Assembly: GCF_000737195.2 (NCBI RefSeq)
Contig: NZ_JALM01000038.1
Coordinates: 24,443 to 88,442 of the forward strand
Length of the DNA stretch: 64,000 nucleotides
Source: Sciscionella sediminilitoris
GTDB taxonomy: Bacteria > Actinomycetota > Actinomycetes > Mycobacteriales > Pseudonocardiaceae
Reading direction: 5' to 3'
Shown: piece by piece, positions 1 through 9,122 of the stretch
How positions within the stretch are numbered: position 1 is the first letter of the stretch
Layout: each line of letters begins with the position of its first letter
The notes under the pieces: model-generated
Seen by the model: only the letters and a program-made list of their open reading frames with translations
Database searches by the model: none
What the model was told of the DNA's origin: nothing
Program-made: the position numbers and the translations under genes

Positions 1-267
1 GACCCGGGTGAGCCCGTGCTCGGGCAGCGTGGCCGCCCGCGCCCTGTTCTCGATGAGCTGGGTCTCGGTGGCGAACTCCAGCGCCCCGGCGATGAGATCC
101 TCCCGGGTCGGGAAGTGATGCTGCGCCGCGCCCCGCGACACCCCGGCGGCGCGGGCCACGATGGCCACCGTGGTCCCGCTCCAGCCTTTCTCGGCAAGGC
201 AGTCCACGGCGGCCTCGAGCAACCGCAGCCGGGTCGCCTTGCTCCGTTCCTGTTGCGGGGCCGTCAT
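1..267 (-). CDS. TetR/AcrR-family repressor, N-terminal part (cut by window edge)
   Basis: The 89 readable codons begin with ATG and encode a TetR DNA-binding domain. The helix-turn-helix is centred on residues 31-55, with the segment ARAAGVSRGAAQHHFPTREDL. The ligand-binding domain lies beyond the left edge. The gene is first in its direction and ends upstream of nothing visible; its start lies 2 bp from the stop of the acyl-CoA dehydrogenase on the same strand, so it is probably the last gene of the carboxylase operon and a likely local regulator. The ligand is unknown; acyl-CoA esters are a reasonable guess from context only. Confidence 0.9.
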   Translation of the reverse strand, partial: MTAPQQERSKATRLRLLEAAVDCLAEKGWSGTTVAIVARAAGVSRGAAQHHFPTREDLIAGALEFATETQLIENRARAATLPEHGLTRV

Positions 268-269
268 GA

Positions 270-1439
270 TCAGTACGACTTCGGCAGCCCGAGGGTGTGT
301 TCGGAGACGAAGTTGAGCACCATCTCCCTGCTGATCGGCGCGATCCTGGCCAGCCGGGAACTCGCGAGCATCGCCCCGAGCCCGTACTCGACGGTCAGTC
401 CGTTCCCGCCGAGGGTCTGCACGGCGGATTCCACGGTTTTCACGTTCATCTCGGCGGCGGCGTACTTGGCCATGTTCGCCGCCTCGCCCGCACCCATGTC
501 GTCGCCCGCGTCGTAGAGCGCGGCGGCCTTCTGGGTCATCAGCTTGGCGAGTTCCATCTCGATCTTGCGCTCCGCGAGCGGGTGCGCCAGCGCCTGGTGC
601 GCCCCGATCGGCACATCCCAGACCTTGCGGTTGTTCGCGTACTCCACGGCCTTGTCCAGCGCGAGCCGCGCGGAGCCGATGGCCAGCGAGGCGGCCATGA
701 TCCGCTCCGGGTTGAGCCCGGCGAACAGGGCGGCGAGCGCGGCACTCCCCTCCCCGATCAGTGCCTTCTTGGGCAGCCGCACCTCGTCGAGGAACAACTG
801 GAACTGACTGTCCGCCATCACCATGTCCATCTCGATGCGGGTGGCGGTGAATCCGGGCGCGTCGGTCGGTACCGCGAACAGGGCGGGCCGCAGTTTCCCG
901 GTCGCCTCGTCCGACATCCGCCCCACGATCAGTACCGCATCGGCGGCGTCCACACAGGAGATGAACACCTTCTGGCCGGTGAGCAGATAATCGTCGCCGT
1001 CCTTCTTGGCGATCGTGCGCAGTTTGTGGGAATTCGATCCGGCGTCGGGCTCGGTGATCCCGAACGCCATCGAGAAGGTGCCGTCGGCGAATCCGGGAAG
1101 CCATTCGCTCTTCTGCTCATCGGTGCCGAACCGGCCGATGATCGTGGCGCAGATGGCCGGGGAGACCACCATCATCAGCTGCGGGCAGCCACCGGCGGCG
1201 AGTTCCTCGAGCACCGCGGCCAGATCACCGATGCCGCCGCCTCCCCCACCGTATTCCTCGGCGACGTTCACTCCGAGATAGCCGAGCTTTCCCGCGGCAG
1301 ACCACAGTTCCTCGGTGTTCTGGTTGGCCCGTGCCTTCTCCAGGTAGTACTCCGGGCCGTAGCCCTTCACGAAATCGGCGACCGCCTTGCGCAGCGCGAG
1401 GCGTTCCTCCGATTCCTGGAAATTCGCGGTGGCATTCAT
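270..1439 (-). CDS. acyl-CoA dehydrogenase (FadE-like), operon copy 1
   Basis: This 389-residue flavoprotein has the usual acyl-CoA dehydrogenase layout: an N-terminal helical domain, a middle beta domain with FGITEPDAGSNSHKL, and a C-terminal helical domain with LGGNGLTVEYGLG. It should introduce an alpha,beta double bond into an acyl-CoA using FAD, passing electrons to ETF. The ATG at 1439 is chosen because it overlaps the stop of the carboxylase alpha gene (ATGA). The C-terminal segment RIAPISREM lacks the EGT-type glutamate of medium-chain enzymes, so the catalytic base may lie elsewhere, as in isovaleryl-type enzymes. The operon context suggests a branched or terpenoid acyl-CoA substrate; the exact one cannot be read. 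Confidence 0.9.
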   Translation of the reverse strand: MNATANFQESEERLALRKAVADFVKGYGPEYYLEKARANQNTEELWSAAGKLGYLGVNVAEEYGGGGGGIGDLAAVLEELAAGGCPQLMMVVSPAICATIIGRFGTDEQKSEWLPGFADGTFSMAFGITEPDAGSNSHKLRTIAKKDGDDYLLTGQKVFISCVDAADAVLIVGRMSDEATGKLRPALFAVPTDAPGFTATRIEMDMVMADSQFQLFLDEVRLPKKALIGEGSAALAALFAGLNPERIMAASLAIGSARLALDKAVEYANNRKVWDVPIGAHQALAHPLAERKIEMELAKLMTQKAAALYDAGDDMGAGEAANMAKYAAAEMNVKTVESAVQTLGGNGLTVEYGLGAMLASSRLARIAPISREMVLNFVSEHTLGLPKSY

Positions 1440-3436
1440 TCCGATTCTCCTTCCGGCACGACTACGGCGAGCGTCATTCCCACGTCGACCTGATCCCCTT
1501 CGCTGACCCGCAGCTCGGCGACGGTCCCGTCGTGCGGGGCGCGGATCTGGTGCTGCATCTTCATCGCCTCGAGCCACAGCAAGGGATCACCCGCCTTCAC
1601 TTTGTCCGAAGTGGACACCGCGAGGCGCACCACGGTTCCCGGCGTCTCGGCCAGCAGCGAACCGGGCAGCAGATCGGTGCCGGGCTCGGTGAACCGCGGC
1701 ACCGGGGTGAGCGAGACCGAGCCGAGTGCGGAATCCACCCCGAGCAGTCCGGGATCATCCTGTTCACCGCTGTGCTGTCCGGGGAATCGGCCGATCCGGA
1801 ACACGGTGCGCAGCCCGGAGATCTCCAGCACCACTTCGGTTTCGCTTGCCGAGCAGAGCCGCACCTGATCGTACCCTTCGGCGCGCAGGCCGGACCGGGT
1901 CAGCTGATAGCCGACCTCGTATTCGGTGTCGCCGTACCGGTAGACGCGGTGTTGCGGAACCGAGGGCACATTGCGCCAGCCGCTCGGCAGCGCGCCGAGC
2001 ACCAGGTCGGCCGAGCGCTGCGCCGCGGCCTCGGCGAGCGCGGCGGCCAGAGCCGCGTGACGCACGGTCTCGGGCGTGGCCAGCGGGGCGTTGACCTCGT
2101 GTGTGCCCAGGAACGCGGTGTCGGTCTCCCCGGCGAGGAAATCCGGATCGCGGAGTACCCGGACCAACTGATCGCGGTTGGTGCGCAGGCCGTGGATACT
2201 CGCCCGCGCGCAGGCGTTCGCCAGCCTGCGCGCGGCCTCGGTGCGATTCGGCGCCCGGCAGATCAGCTTCGCGAGCATCGGGTCGTAGTGCACCCCGACG
2301 ACCGACCCCGCGCGTACCCCGGCGTCCAGCCGCAGACCCTGATTGGGCGGAACCGCGAACTCGCTGTCCACCCCGGGGATCGTGAAGGCGTGCAGGGTGC
2401 CCGACTGCGGCGCGTAGTCCGCGGCCGGGTCCTCGGCGTAGAGCCGGACCTCGATGGCGTGCCCGCGGATCGGCGGCGGTTCGGGGCCCAGCCGCGCGCC
2501 CTCGGCGATCCGCAGCTGCCAGTCGACCAGATCGAGACCGGTGACGCATTCGGTGACCGGGTGCTCGACCTGCAGCCGGGTGTTCATCTCCAGGAAGTAG
2601 AACCGGCCCTGGTCGTCGGCGAGAAATTCCACGGTGCCCGCGCCCACGTAGCCGATCGCCTCGGCGGCCGCGCGGGCCGCGGCGCACAGTCGTTCGCGCA
2701 TTCCCTCGGTCCGCTCCACCAGCGGGGAGGGCGCTTCCTCGAGTACTTTCTGGTGCCTGCGCTGGATGGAGCATTCCCGTTCGCCGAGCGCGAGCACCGT
2801 GCCGTGGCCGTCCGCGAGCACCTGGACCTCGATGTGCCGCCCGTTCTCCAGGTACGGCTCGCAGAACACGGTGCCGTCCCCGAAGGCGGATTCGGCCTCG
2901 GTCCGGGCCAGCGCGATCGCCTCGGCGAGGCCCGCCCGATCCCGCACCACGCGCATTCCGCGCCCGCCGCCTCCGGCGGAAGCCTTGACCAGCAAGGGGA
3001 AATCCGTCTCGGTGGCCTGTTCCGGATCGAGCTCGGTCAGTACCGGCACCCCGGCCTCGGCCATGATCCGCTTGGCTTCGACCTTCGAGCCCATCGCGGC
3101 GATCGCCTCGGCGTCCGGCCCGATCCAGCACAGCCCGGCGTCGGCGACCGCGGCCGCGAATTCCGCGTTCTCCGAAAGGAAACCGTATCCGGGATGGACC
3201 GCGTCCGCCCCGGCCGCGCGGGCCGCCTCCAGCAACAGGTCCGCGCGCAGATAGGTCTGCGCGGCCGAGGATCCGGGCAGCCGCACGGCGACGTCCGCCT
3301 CGGTGGCGTGCGGTGCCTCGGCGTCGGCATCGGAATAGACGGCGACGGTGCCGATGCCGAGTTTGGCGCAGCTGGCGAACACCCGGCGGGCGATCTCCCC
3401 GCGGTTGGCGACAAGAACCTTTCCCAGCATGGTCAT
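1436..3436 (-). CDS. acyl-CoA carboxylase alpha subunit (biotin carboxylase + BCCP)
   Basis: The 666-residue protein carries an N-terminal biotin carboxylase domain (KVLVANRGEIARRVF at the start), an ATP-grasp domain with the glycine loop KASAGGGGRGMR, the EMNTRLQVEHPVTE catalytic segment, and a C-terminal biotinyl domain with EAMKM, whose biotinylated lysine is K626. It carboxylates its own biotin with ATP and bicarbonate and hands the carboxyl group to the beta subunit encoded next to it. The chosen ATG shares one base with the beta-subunit stop (TGATG). Length and architecture fit MccA/AccA1-type subunits. With the flanking dehydrogenases the best guess is 3-methylcrotonyl- or geranyl-CoA carboxylase. 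Confidence 0.94.
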   Translation of the reverse strand: MTMLGKVLVANRGEIARRVFASCAKLGIGTVAVYSDADAEAPHATEADVAVRLPGSSAAQTYLRADLLLEAARAAGADAVHPGYGFLSENAEFAAAVADAGLCWIGPDAEAIAAMGSKVEAKRIMAEAGVPVLTELDPEQATETDFPLLVKASAGGGGRGMRVVRDRAGLAEAIALARTEAESAFGDGTVFCEPYLENGRHIEVQVLADGHGTVLALGERECSIQRRHQKVLEEAPSPLVERTEGMRERLCAAARAAAEAIGYVGAGTVEFLADDQGRFYFLEMNTRLQVEHPVTECVTGLDLVDWQLRIAEGARLGPEPPPIRGHAIEVRLYAEDPAADYAPQSGTLHAFTIPGVDSEFAVPPNQGLRLDAGVRAGSVVGVHYDPMLAKLICRAPNRTEAARRLANACARASIHGLRTNRDQLVRVLRDPDFLAGETDTAFLGTHEVNAPLATPETVRHAALAAALAEAAAQRSADLVLGALPSGWRNVPSVPQHRVYRYGDTEYEVGYQLTRSGLRAEGYDQVRLCSASETEVVLEISGLRTVFRIGRFPGQHSGEQDDPGLLGVDSALGSVSLTPVPRFTEPGTDLLPGSLLAETPGTVVRLAVSTSDKVKAGDPLLWLEAMKMQHQIRAPHDGTVAELRVSEGDQVDVGMTLAVVVPEGESE

Positions 3437-5043
3437 CACATCCGGAAGACGCCGAACCCGGCGCCGTCGAAACGGGCACCCGCCACGGGCGCGTTGTGGA
3501 TGGCGGAGAGACACAACCCCAGCACCGTGCGGGTGTCCCGGGGGTCGATCACCCCGTCGTCGTAGAGCATTCCGGAAAGGAAGATCGGCAGCGATTCCGC
3601 CTCGATCTGCGCCTCGACCGCGGCGCGCATCGCGGCGTCGTCCTCCTCACGGTACTCCGCCCCGCGCGCCTGCGCGGCCGCGCGCGCCACGATGGAGAGC
3701 ACCCCGGCCAGCTGCGCGGGCCCCATCACCGCGGATTTCGCGCTCGGCCAGGCGAACAGGAACCGCGGATCATAGGCGCGCCCGCACATCCCGTAGTGCC
3801 CGGCGCCGTACGAGGACCCCATCAGCACGGACAGATGCGGGACCTTCGAGTTGGACACCGCGTTGATCATCATCGCACCGTGCTTGATGATCCCGCCCTG
3901 CTCGTACTCCTTGCCGACCATGTAGCCGGTGGTGTTGTGCAGGAACAGCAAGGGGGTGTCCGACTGGTTGGCCAGCTGGATGAACTGGGTGGCCTTCTGC
4001 GATTCCTCGCTGAACAGCACCCCGCGGGAGTTGGCGAGCACCCCGATCGGATAGCCGTGCAGCCGCGCCCAGCCGGTGACCAGGCTCGTCCCGTACAGCG
4101 GCTTGAACTCGTCGAACTCCGAGCCGTCGACGAGGCGGGCCAGCACATCCCGGGGATCGAAGGGAACCTTGAGATCCGGGGGCACGATCCCGAGCAGTTC
4201 CTCCTCGGCGAACCGCGGCGGGACCGAGGCGACCGGCTCCGGGCCGCGTTTGCGCCAGTTCAACCGGGACACGATGTCCCGCCCGATGCGGATCGCGTCC
4301 TGTTCGTCGGTGGCCAGGTAGTCGGCGAGGCCGCTGGTGCGCGCGTGCATCTCCGCGCCGCCGAGGGATTCGTCGTCGGACTCCTCCCCGGTGGCCATCT
4401 TCACCAGCGGCGGGCCGCCGAGGAACACCTTGGAGCGTTCGGCGATCATCACCACGTAGTCCGACATCCCCGGCAGATAAGCGCCGCCCGCGGTGGAGTT
4501 GCCGAACACCAGCGAGATCGTCGGAATGCCCTCGGCGGAGAGCTGGGTGAGATTGCGGAAGGTGGCCCCGCCGGGGATGAAGATGTCCTTCTGGGTCGGC
4601 AGATCCGCCCCGCCGGACTCCACGAGGTTGATCAGCGGCAGCCGGTTGCGTTTGGCGATCTCGGCCGCGCGCAGGCTTTTGCGCAGCGAGTGCGGGTTCG
4701 AGGCGCCGCCCTTCACGGTCGGATCGTTGGCCACGATCAGGCATTCCACCCCGGAGACGAGCCCGATCCCGGTGACCACGCTCGCACCGACGGCGTAGTC
4801 GGTGCCCCAGGCCGCGAGCGGGGACAGCTCGAGGAACGGCGCGTCCCGGTCGAGCAGCAGCTCGATCCGTTCGCGGGCCAGGAGTTTGCCGCGCTTGCGG
4901 TGCCGTTCGAGGTATTTCTCCCCGCCCCCGGCGAGCGCCTTGGCGTGCTCGGTGTCGAGTTCGGCGAGCTTGTCCCGCATCGCATCGGCATTCGCCAGGA
5001 ACTCCGCCGATTCGGTGTCCACGCCCGATTTCAGTACGGTCAT
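3436..5043 (-). CDS. acyl-CoA carboxylase beta subunit (carboxyltransferase)
   Basis: This 535-residue carboxyltransferase matches the methylcrotonyl/geranyl-CoA carboxylase beta family. It has the two crotonase-like halves, with SGGADLP and STAGGAYLPGMSDY in the first and MGSSYGAGHYGMCGRAYDPRF in the second. It transfers the carboxyl group from biotin to an acyl-CoA. It lies between the alpha subunit (1-base overlap) and the second acyl-CoA dehydrogenase (13 bp gap). The motif set is that of MccB/AtuC rather than of propionyl-CoA carboxylase, which supports a beta-methyl-branched enoyl-CoA substrate. Choosing between leucine breakdown and terpene breakdown would need phylogeny. Confidence 0.93.
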   Translation of the reverse strand: MTVLKSGVDTESAEFLANADAMRDKLAELDTEHAKALAGGGEKYLERHRKRGKLLARERIELLLDRDAPFLELSPLAAWGTDYAVGASVVTGIGLVSGVECLIVANDPTVKGGASNPHSLRKSLRAAEIAKRNRLPLINLVESGGADLPTQKDIFIPGGATFRNLTQLSAEGIPTISLVFGNSTAGGAYLPGMSDYVVMIAERSKVFLGGPPLVKMATGEESDDESLGGAEMHARTSGLADYLATDEQDAIRIGRDIVSRLNWRKRGPEPVASVPPRFAEEELLGIVPPDLKVPFDPRDVLARLVDGSEFDEFKPLYGTSLVTGWARLHGYPIGVLANSRGVLFSEESQKATQFIQLANQSDTPLLFLHNTTGYMVGKEYEQGGIIKHGAMMINAVSNSKVPHLSVLMGSSYGAGHYGMCGRAYDPRFLFAWPSAKSAVMGPAQLAGVLSIVARAAAQARGAEYREEDDAAMRAAVEAQIEAESLPIFLSGMLYDDGVIDPRDTRTVLGLCLSAIHNAPVAGARFDGAGFGVFRM

Positions 5044-5056
5044 TTCCGCCGCCCCT

Positions 5057-6196
5057 CTAGTAGCCGAGCAGTTTCGCCGCGAGCCCGGTCATGATCTCGG
5101 TGGTGCCGCCGCCGATACCGAGGATCCGCATGTCCCGGTACTGACGCTCCACTTCGGACTCGGCCATGTACCCCATCCCGCCGTGCAGCTGCACCGCCTG
5201 GTTGGCCACCCACTCGCCCGCCTCCACCGCGGTGTTCTTCGCGAAGCAGACCTTGGCGAGCATGTTCTCCCCGGCCAGGTGCCGGGCCGCCACATCCCTG
5301 GTGTAGCTGCGCGCGACATCGGTGCGCCGGGCCATCTCGGTCAGCGTCTGGCGCACGGTCTGGCGTTTGATCAGCGGCTTGCCGAAGGTTTCCCGCTGCC
5401 GGGCCCATTCCACGGTGAGGTCGAGGCACCGTTGCGCCGCGGCATAGGCCTGTACCGCGAGGCTGAGCCGTTCGCTGACGAAGTGCTCGGCGATCCGGGC
5501 GAAACCGGTGTCCTGTTCCCCGACCAGATTGGCCGCGGGAACCCGTACGTCCACATAGGACAGCTCGGCGGTGTCCGAGGAATGCCAGCCCATCTTGGCG
5601 AGTTTCCGGCTGACCGTGAACCCCGGCGTACCCTTCTCCACGACCAGCAGCGAAATCCCCTGCGCCCCTTCACTTCCGGTGCGCACTGCGGTGGTGACGA
5701 AGTCCGCGCGCGTCCCGGACGTGATGTAGGTCTTGGCGCCGTTGACGATGTAGTGCTCGCCCTCGCGCCGGGCCGTGGTGCGGATCCCGGCCACATCCGA
5801 GCCGCCGTCCGGTTCGGTGATCGCCAGCGAGCCGATCTTCTCCCCCGCCAGGGTGGGCGCCGACCACTCGCGCAGCTGCCCGGGATCCCCCGCGCTGATG
5901 ATGTGCGGCAGCGCGATCCCGCAGGTGAACAGCGAGGCGAGCACCCCGCCCGCCGCTCCGGAATAGCCCAGTTCCTCCGCGACGACGAGCCCGTCGATGA
6001 CGTCCCCGCCTCCGCCGCCCGCGGACTCCGGGAACGCCGCGCCGAGCAGTCCCGCCTCGCCGGCGGCGCGGTGCAGCGCCCGCGGCAGTTCTCCCGCGCG
6101 CTCCCATTCCGCTTGGTACGGCAGGATTTCCCGCTGCGCGAAGGTGCGCACCGTTTCCCGCAGCCGGGTGCGTTCCTCGGTCTCGAAGGGGTTCAC
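5057..6196 (-). CDS. acyl-CoA dehydrogenase, operon copy 2
   Basis: A 379-residue acyl-CoA dehydrogenase starting at a GTG that overlaps the stop of the AtuA-like gene (GTGA). The FAD/substrate segment reads SLAITEPDGGSDVAGIRT and the C-terminal region has LHGGMGYMAESEVERQYRDMR followed by GGGTTEIM. The glycine before TTEIM stands where medium-chain enzymes carry the catalytic glutamate, so this is likely the IVD/citronellyl-CoA-like type. It is only distantly similar by eye to the other dehydrogenase of this operon, so the two probably act on different acyl-CoA intermediates. The product feeds electrons to ETF. Confidence 0.91.
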   Translation of the reverse strand: MNPFETEERTRLRETVRTFAQREILPYQAEWERAGELPRALHRAAGEAGLLGAAFPESAGGGGGDVIDGLVVAEELGYSGAAGGVLASLFTCGIALPHIISAGDPGQLREWSAPTLAGEKIGSLAITEPDGGSDVAGIRTTARREGEHYIVNGAKTYITSGTRADFVTTAVRTGSEGAQGISLLVVEKGTPGFTVSRKLAKMGWHSSDTAELSYVDVRVPAANLVGEQDTGFARIAEHFVSERLSLAVQAYAAAQRCLDLTVEWARQRETFGKPLIKRQTVRQTLTEMARRTDVARSYTRDVAARHLAGENMLAKVCFAKNTAVEAGEWVANQAVQLHGGMGYMAESEVERQYRDMRILGIGGGTTEIMTGLAAKLLGY

Positions 6197-7896
6197 AGCA
6201 AAACCTCCGGGATGTCGGCGACTCGCGAACGGAACCATTCGCCGAGCGATTTGGCCTGCGGATCGAACCGGGTCGAGGCGGCGACCCCCTTGCCGAGCAG
6301 GCCGTGGATCACGAAGTTCAGCGCGCGCAGATTGGGCAGTTCGAACCGCTCGATCTCCAGATCCGCGGTCTCCGGGAGCAGTTCCCGCAACCGCGCGACG
6401 GTCAGGTGTCCGGAGATCCAGCGGTAACCGAGTTCGTCGCGCGCCCACACCCCGAGGTTCGCGTCCCCGCCCTTGTCTCCGGAGCGGGCACCGAGCACCC
6501 GGCCGAGCGGGGCGCTGATCGTCGCTCCGCCGACCGGCTCGGTCACCGCTTCCGGTTGTCCCGCAACGGTTTCCCCGGGATCGTCAACGGGGTGCGGGAT
6601 CGGTTCGCGGGTACCGTCGGGCAGCACGGCGTACTGCTGGATCGCCGCGCGGTCCACATAGCCGGGCGTGTACACCCCGACCGGCGAACCCTTCCCCGGC
6701 GGGCTGGTCATGGTGAAGCCGGGATAGGAGGCGAGCGCGAGCTCCACGGCCGCCCTGGAGAACCGGTCGGCGCGTTTCGGGTCCGGAGTGCGGATGGTCG
6801 CGGTGTACAGCGCGGAGGCGAGCTGCTCGGTCTCCGCGTCCGCCCGGTCGGTGCGGGCGAGGTCGAAGATCAGTTCGTCATCCGGGAATTCGGCGCGCAG
6901 CTGCCGTTCGACCAGTTCCGCCTTCGCTTCGATGTCCAGCCCGCACAGCACGAAGGTCATCGCGTTGCGGAATCCGTCGAGCGTGTTCAGGCAGACCTTG
7001 ACGGTCCTCGGCGGTGCCTCGCCCCGCGTTCCGGAAAGCTCCACCCGGTCCTGGGCGAGCTCGCGCAGCCGCACCGTGTCGAAGCGCGCGGTCACATCCG
7101 GATTGCGGTAGGCGGGTTCGGCGATCTCGTACAACAGTTGCGCGGTCACGGTTTCCGTGGTGACCGCGCCCCCGGTTCCCGGATGCTTGGTCAGCACGCT
7201 GGACCCGTCCGCCCGCAGTTCCGCGATCGGGAAACCGGGCCTGCGCAGGTCGCCGAGCTCGGTGAAGAAGGAGAAGTTCCCCCCGGTCGCCTGGGTACCG
7301 CACTCGATCACGTGTCCGGCGGCGAGCGCGCCCGCGAGCCGGTCGTAGTCGGTCGTACCCCAGCCGAAATGCGCCGCCGCCGGGCCCATCACCAGCGCGG
7401 CGTCGGTGACCCGGCCGGTGACGACCACATCGGCGCCCGCCTCGAGGCAGGCCACGATCCCCCAGCAACCGAGGTAGGCGTTCGCGGTCAGCGGCTCACC
7501 GAAGCCGAACTCCGCGGCGCGCGGGCGCAGATCGTCGCCCTCCACGTGCGCGATCCGCGCTTCCAGCCCGAGCTCGGCGGCGAGCTCACGCAGCGCCGCG
7601 GCCAGACCGGCCGGGTTCAGCCCGCCCGCGTTCACCACGATCCGCACCCCGCGGGCGAGCGCCGGGCCGAGGCTTTCCCGCATCTGGCGCAGGAATGTCT
7701 TGGCATAGCCCAGATTCTCGTTCGCCATCCGGTCCCGGCCGAGGATGAGCATGGTCAGCTCGGCGAGGTAGTCCCCGGTGAGCACGTCGATCTCGCCACC
7801 GCCGAGCATCTCGGCGACCGCGTCGAACCGGTCACCGTAGAAGCCGGACACGTTCCCGATCCGCAGCACCTCGGTCATGCGTGGCTGCGGGGTCAT
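6193..7896 (-). CDS. AtuA-like acyclic terpene utilisation protein (DUF1446)
   Basis: The 567-residue protein opens with IGNVSGFYGDRFDA and contains GDYLAELTMLILGR, the hallmark start of the AtuA/DUF1446 family. After about residue 460 a smaller C-terminal domain follows (GARSGDKGGDANLGVWAR), as in the long actinobacterial form. In Pseudomonas, atuA belongs to the citronellol/geraniol catabolic cluster with a carboxylase and dehydrogenases, as here, but its biochemical role is not settled. It overlaps both neighbours by 4 bp, so it is translated within this operon. An internal ATG at 7878 is a possible alternative start. Confidence 0.88.
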   Translation of the reverse strand: MTPQPRMTEVLRIGNVSGFYGDRFDAVAEMLGGGEIDVLTGDYLAELTMLILGRDRMANENLGYAKTFLRQMRESLGPALARGVRIVVNAGGLNPAGLAAALRELAAELGLEARIAHVEGDDLRPRAAEFGFGEPLTANAYLGCWGIVACLEAGADVVVTGRVTDAALVMGPAAAHFGWGTTDYDRLAGALAAGHVIECGTQATGGNFSFFTELGDLRRPGFPIAELRADGSSVLTKHPGTGGAVTTETVTAQLLYEIAEPAYRNPDVTARFDTVRLRELAQDRVELSGTRGEAPPRTVKVCLNTLDGFRNAMTFVLCGLDIEAKAELVERQLRAEFPDDELIFDLARTDRADAETEQLASALYTATIRTPDPKRADRFSRAAVELALASYPGFTMTSPPGKGSPVGVYTPGYVDRAAIQQYAVLPDGTREPIPHPVDDPGETVAGQPEAVTEPVGGATISAPLGRVLGARSGDKGGDANLGVWARDELGYRWISGHLTVARLRELLPETADLEIERFELPNLRALNFVIHGLLGKGVAASTRFDPQAKSLGEWFRSRVADIPEVLL

Positions 7897-8672
7897 GCGA
7901 ACTGCCCCGCCGCACGCCCCTGGCCCGCGGGTCCCGCGAAGGCCTGGACGATCTCCAGCCAGCGCGCCGCATCCGCTCCCTGGGCGCGCACATCCACGTC
8001 GTCCCGGTGCCTGCGTTGCGCGGCGAGCAGGCAGAAACCGAGCGCGTCGCCGGTGACCCGCTGGGCGGCGTCCTCGGGCCCCCAGGTCCAGCGCTCGCCG
8101 TCCGGGGCGGTCAGTTCGACGCGGAACTGCTCCTCCGGCGCGGTCAACCCGTGCACGAGGTAGGCATAGTCGCGGGCCCGCACCCCGATGTGCGCGACGT
8201 GCCGCAGCCGCGCGGTCGGCACCCGCTCGATCCCCAGGGTGTCCGCGATGTCCTGACCGTGCGCCCAGGTCTCCATCAACCGCGCGGTGACCATCGAGGT
8301 GACCCGCATCGGCGGGCCGAACCAGGGCAGTTTCCGGTCCGGATCGTGTTCGGCGAGCGCGGTGTGCAGCGCCTCCCGCCCGGCCCGCCAGCCACTGAGC
8401 GCCTCGGTGTACGGGGCCTTGGCGCGCTGTTCGGCCGCCTCGTCGACCAGGTCCCCGGTCACCGTCCGCAGCCAGTCGGTGAACCCGGCAGGGTCGGTCG
8501 CGGTGAACCGCGCGACCTCATCGGTCCAGGCCAGGTGCACGATCTGATGCTTGATCGTCCAGCCCGGCGCCGGGGTCGGCATGGCCCAGCCCTCCGCATC
8601 AAGGCCGGTGACCATGGCATCCACCTCGGCGCTCTCGGCCCCGAGGTCGGTGAGAAGCGCCTCGATGCGCAT
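7893..8672 (-). CDS. TIGR03084-type protein (DinB/maleylpyruvate-isomerase-like fold)
   Basis: This 259-residue protein starts MRIEALLTDLGAE and contains the DinB-like segment PAPGWTIKHQIVHLAWTDE together with ETWAHGQDIADTLG. The histidines in these segments could bind a metal, as in mycothiol-dependent maleylpyruvate isomerase relatives. It is the first gene of the catabolic operon and overlaps the AtuA-like gene by 4 bp. Proteins of this type commonly accompany DUF1446 genes in actinomycetes, but the reaction is not known. The start chosen is the ATG with the family-like N-terminus; an upstream in-frame extension looks non-coding. Confidence 0.82.
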   Translation of the reverse strand: MRIEALLTDLGAESAEVDAMVTGLDAEGWAMPTPAPGWTIKHQIVHLAWTDEVARFTATDPAGFTDWLRTVTGDLVDEAAEQRAKAPYTEALSGWRAGREALHTALAEHDPDRKLPWFGPPMRVTSMVTARLMETWAHGQDIADTLGIERVPTARLRHVAHIGVRARDYAYLVHGLTAPEEQFRVELTAPDGERWTWGPEDAAQRVTGDALGFCLLAAQRRHRDDVDVRAQGADAARWLEIVQAFAGPAGQGRAAGQFA

Positions 8673-8812
8673 CGCCGCTCCGTTCCTCAGCTCATCCGCT
8701 CTCCGGGGAGCCTGCCAGCGCGCCAAGATAAAATCAAGCGCGCATGCTGGTTTTGGGTGAGAAGGGAATCGAGAGGGACAGGCCTGTCAGCCGGGACAGG
8801 TCTGAACGCCCC

Positions 8813-9112
8813 ATGACGGCAACCCTCGCCGAGTCGGAGGCTCGCCTCGCCGCGCTCGAGGCAGAGCGTGCCGACTACCGTGCGGTCCTCACCGCGGTGA
8901 ATGCGCTCGGCGAGAACCAACGGGAGCAGAACACCCAGCTTCGCGAGCTCAAGCGCGATGTCCCGAGCGTCAAGCACGACCTCGGCGACACCGGCGCGCG
9001 CGTACGATCCATCGAGGAGCGCCTCGCCGGGGTCGAGGACCTGCTCGTGCGAGCCCTCGGGCGCTGCCGCGAGGTCCGATTCCCGCCAGCCCGGCGGCAT
9101 CACCCGGACTAG
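8813..9112 (+). CDS. small coiled-coil protein, function unknown
   Basis: A 99-residue ORF from an ATG at 8813, ending 10 bp before the LysE gene. The first 80 residues are charged and heptad-like (TLAESEARLAALEAERADY and IEERLAGVEDLLVRAL), which predicts a long helix or coiled coil. There is no signal peptide or membrane segment. It resembles the small SlyX-like or scaffold helices often annotated as hypothetical. No strong ribosome-binding site is visible, and an earlier in-frame start at 8744 is possible. The heptad pattern favours a real gene, but homology evidence is missing. Confidence 0.5.
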   Translation: MTATLAESEARLAALEAERADYRAVLTAVNALGENQREQNTQLRELKRDVPSVKHDLGDTGARVRSIEERLAGVEDLLVRALGRCREVRFPPARRHHPD

Positions 9113-9122
9113 GATCGCGCGC

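Noticed and set aside
8744..8812. Earlier start for the small coiled-coil ORF
   Set aside because: The extra N-terminal residues are not part of the heptad pattern, and the region probably holds the promoter shared with the divergent TIGR03084 gene.
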